64,000 nt of DNA from Haloferax litoreum. Lineage in GTDB: Archaea; Halobacteriota; Halobacteria; Halobacteriales; Haloferacaceae. The stretch is taken from assembly GCF_009674605.1 (NCBI RefSeq), contig NZ_WKJO01000003.1:62001-126000 (forward strand), written 5' to 3'. The notes beneath the pieces are model-generated. The model saw only the letters and a list, made by a program, of their open reading frames with translations. It had not been told where the DNA came from and ran no database searches. Below, piece after piece: positions 63,296 to 64,000 of this stretch. The translations under genes and the position numbers were made by a program. Position 1 is the stretch's first letter, and every line of letters begins with the position of its first letter.

Positions 63296-64000
63296 TTACC
63301 CGTCGTTGTCTTCGAACACGAGCGATGCGTCGCCAGCTAGAGTCAGTTGCGAGATGTCACCCGAGAAGCGGAATGCGTCGCTGTCTTCCGTGACAGTACC
63401 TCTGACTCTGTCGTCGGACACGGTGTCCGCACTCTCGATTGCGCCGACGAGGGGGTCGTTCATGATTTGACCCGACACCTTGAGGTTGTACTTCGTCTCT
63501 GTGCCATCTCCATTGACGACGAGGCGGTTCGGCAGGGAGAAAACTTCGGGGTCCACCTGCGTCCCGTTGACGTAGACATCAGCCTGACCTTCCAGGAACG
63601 AGAACGAGGTGACGTCGCCAGTGAAGTTGTAGACGTCGGCGACGCCGTCGGTGGTGACCCACCCCGTCGCCGAGGTGCTGGAGACGTCGTCCCACGACTC
63701 GATCGTGCTGTCGACCGCCTGCAGCGAATCACTGACCGCAAACTCGTACTGCGCCTGCGTCCCCGTTCCGACGATGCGAAGCTCGTTCGGAAGAGGTTCG
63801 TCAGTCGACGAGTCCGTCGATGAGTCCGTCGCGGAGTCGGTGCTCGAGTCCGTCGATGAGTCCGTCGCGGAGTCGGTGCTCGAGTCCGTCGACGAACTAC
63901 CACTCGTCGCATCCGTGATGGTACTCACCGTGACCTGCTGCCCGTCGACGTAGAGGTCGGCCTCACCACCAAGCCACGAGAACGAGGTGACGTCGCCAGT
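63296..64000 (-). CDS. Exported-type repeat protein, partial
   Basis: The C-terminal 234 codons of a gene that begins beyond the window. It holds the end of one domain (GDVTSFSWLGGEADLYVDG), a Ser/Thr/Asp linker made of a 12-residue repeat (STDSSTDSATDS), and then two complete about 85-residue domains (LPNELRIVGTGTQAQYEFAVS...FTGDVTSFSFLEGQADVYVNG; LPNRLVVNGDGTETKYNLKVS...FSGDISQLTLAGDASLVF). The same domain occurs twice in the protein at 34960. The acidic, low-complexity linker is typical of haloarchaeal surface proteins and a likely glycosylation zone. Function unknown. Confidence 0.8.
   Translation of the reverse strand, partial: TGDVTSFSWLGGEADLYVDGQQVTVSTITDATSGSSSTDSSTDSATDSSTDSSTDSATDSSTDSSTDEPLPNELRIVGTGTQAQYEFAVSDSLQAVDSTIESWDDVSSTSATGWVTTDGVADVYNFTGDVTSFSFLEGQADVYVNGTQVDPEVFSLPNRLVVNGDGTETKYNLKVSGQIMNDPLVGAIESADTVSDDRVRGTVTEDSDAFRFSGDISQLTLAGDASLVFEDNDG
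63810..63896. repeat. 36-bp tandem repeat encoding the Ser/Thr/Asp linker
   Basis: Two identical 36-bp units (63810-63845 and 63846-63881) and a partial third encode a 12-residue repeat. The lack of silent differences points to recent slippage or recombination. Confidence 0.85.

Overview
The window is from a haloarchaeon (class Halobacteria), most likely a Haloferax-like or related neutrophilic genus. The DNA is GC-rich with strong third-position G/C, and the proteins are very acidic. Exported proteins carry twin-arginine signals followed by lipobox cysteines. GTG starts and 4-bp ATGA/GTGA overlaps are common, and several start codons lie about 27 nt behind an AT-rich promoter box, as in leaderless transcripts. 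Two haloarchaeal gene types, the Sph SMC-like protein and the cell-shape factor RdfA, sit side by side. I found no rRNA, tRNA or CRISPR array.

Region 1 (1-6332): a partial peptide-type substrate-binding lipoprotein with an odd lobe order; a membrane protein divergent from an arylsulfotransferase-like beta-propeller protein coupled to a GT-C-type membrane protein; and a SprT-like zinc protein. Region 2 (6714-16594): a catabolic module with a DUF1028 protein, a complete oligopeptide-type ABC importer (fused ATPases, two permeases, Tat lipoprotein), a class I glutamine amidotransferase-like protein, an M20 amidohydrolase of the N-carbamoyl-amino-acid/allantoate type and an IclR regulator. HyuB/HyuA (23539-27203) probably belong to the same metabolism, although other genes lie between. 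Region 3 (16968-23477): divergent sph and rdfA with a perfect inverted repeat at the centre of their intergenic region, then an amino-acid permease overlapping a universal stress protein, and a solitary tyrosine recombinase. Region 4 (27365-30460): a PAS histidine kinase, a lipoprotein, an HhH-like protein and a small RHH-like protein.

Region 5 (30729 to the end) is a surface-polysaccharide/glycoprotein locus of more than 30 kb. It has two sugar-nucleotide epimerase/reductases, a flippase, a DegT-like PLP protein, two FemAB/GNAT-like acyltransferases in an apparent operon with an alkaline-phosphatase-superfamily enzyme, a NodB deacetylase, GT2, GT4 and DUF354 glycosyltransferases, a large GT-C-like membrane protein, two copies of a GT2 + DUF1616 module, a ParB-like-fold protein, an ATP-grasp ligase and a coupled Gfo/Idh/MocA-DUF362-SDR operon. 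Three exported right-handed beta-helix proteins are interspersed. Two proteins sharing an approximately 85-residue repeat domain lie 26 kb apart within it. My inference is that the locus builds, flips and decorates an extracellular glycan, with possible amide, acyl, amino and phosphate modifications, and that the beta-helix proteins act on it outside the cell.

Many genes of region 5 have a TAACAA-cored box upstream; in at least five cases it ends about 27 nt before the start codon. A decayed IS200/IS605 tnpB fragment next to a decayed copy of the small RHH-like gene (57.1-57.5 kb) marks a past rearrangement inside the locus.
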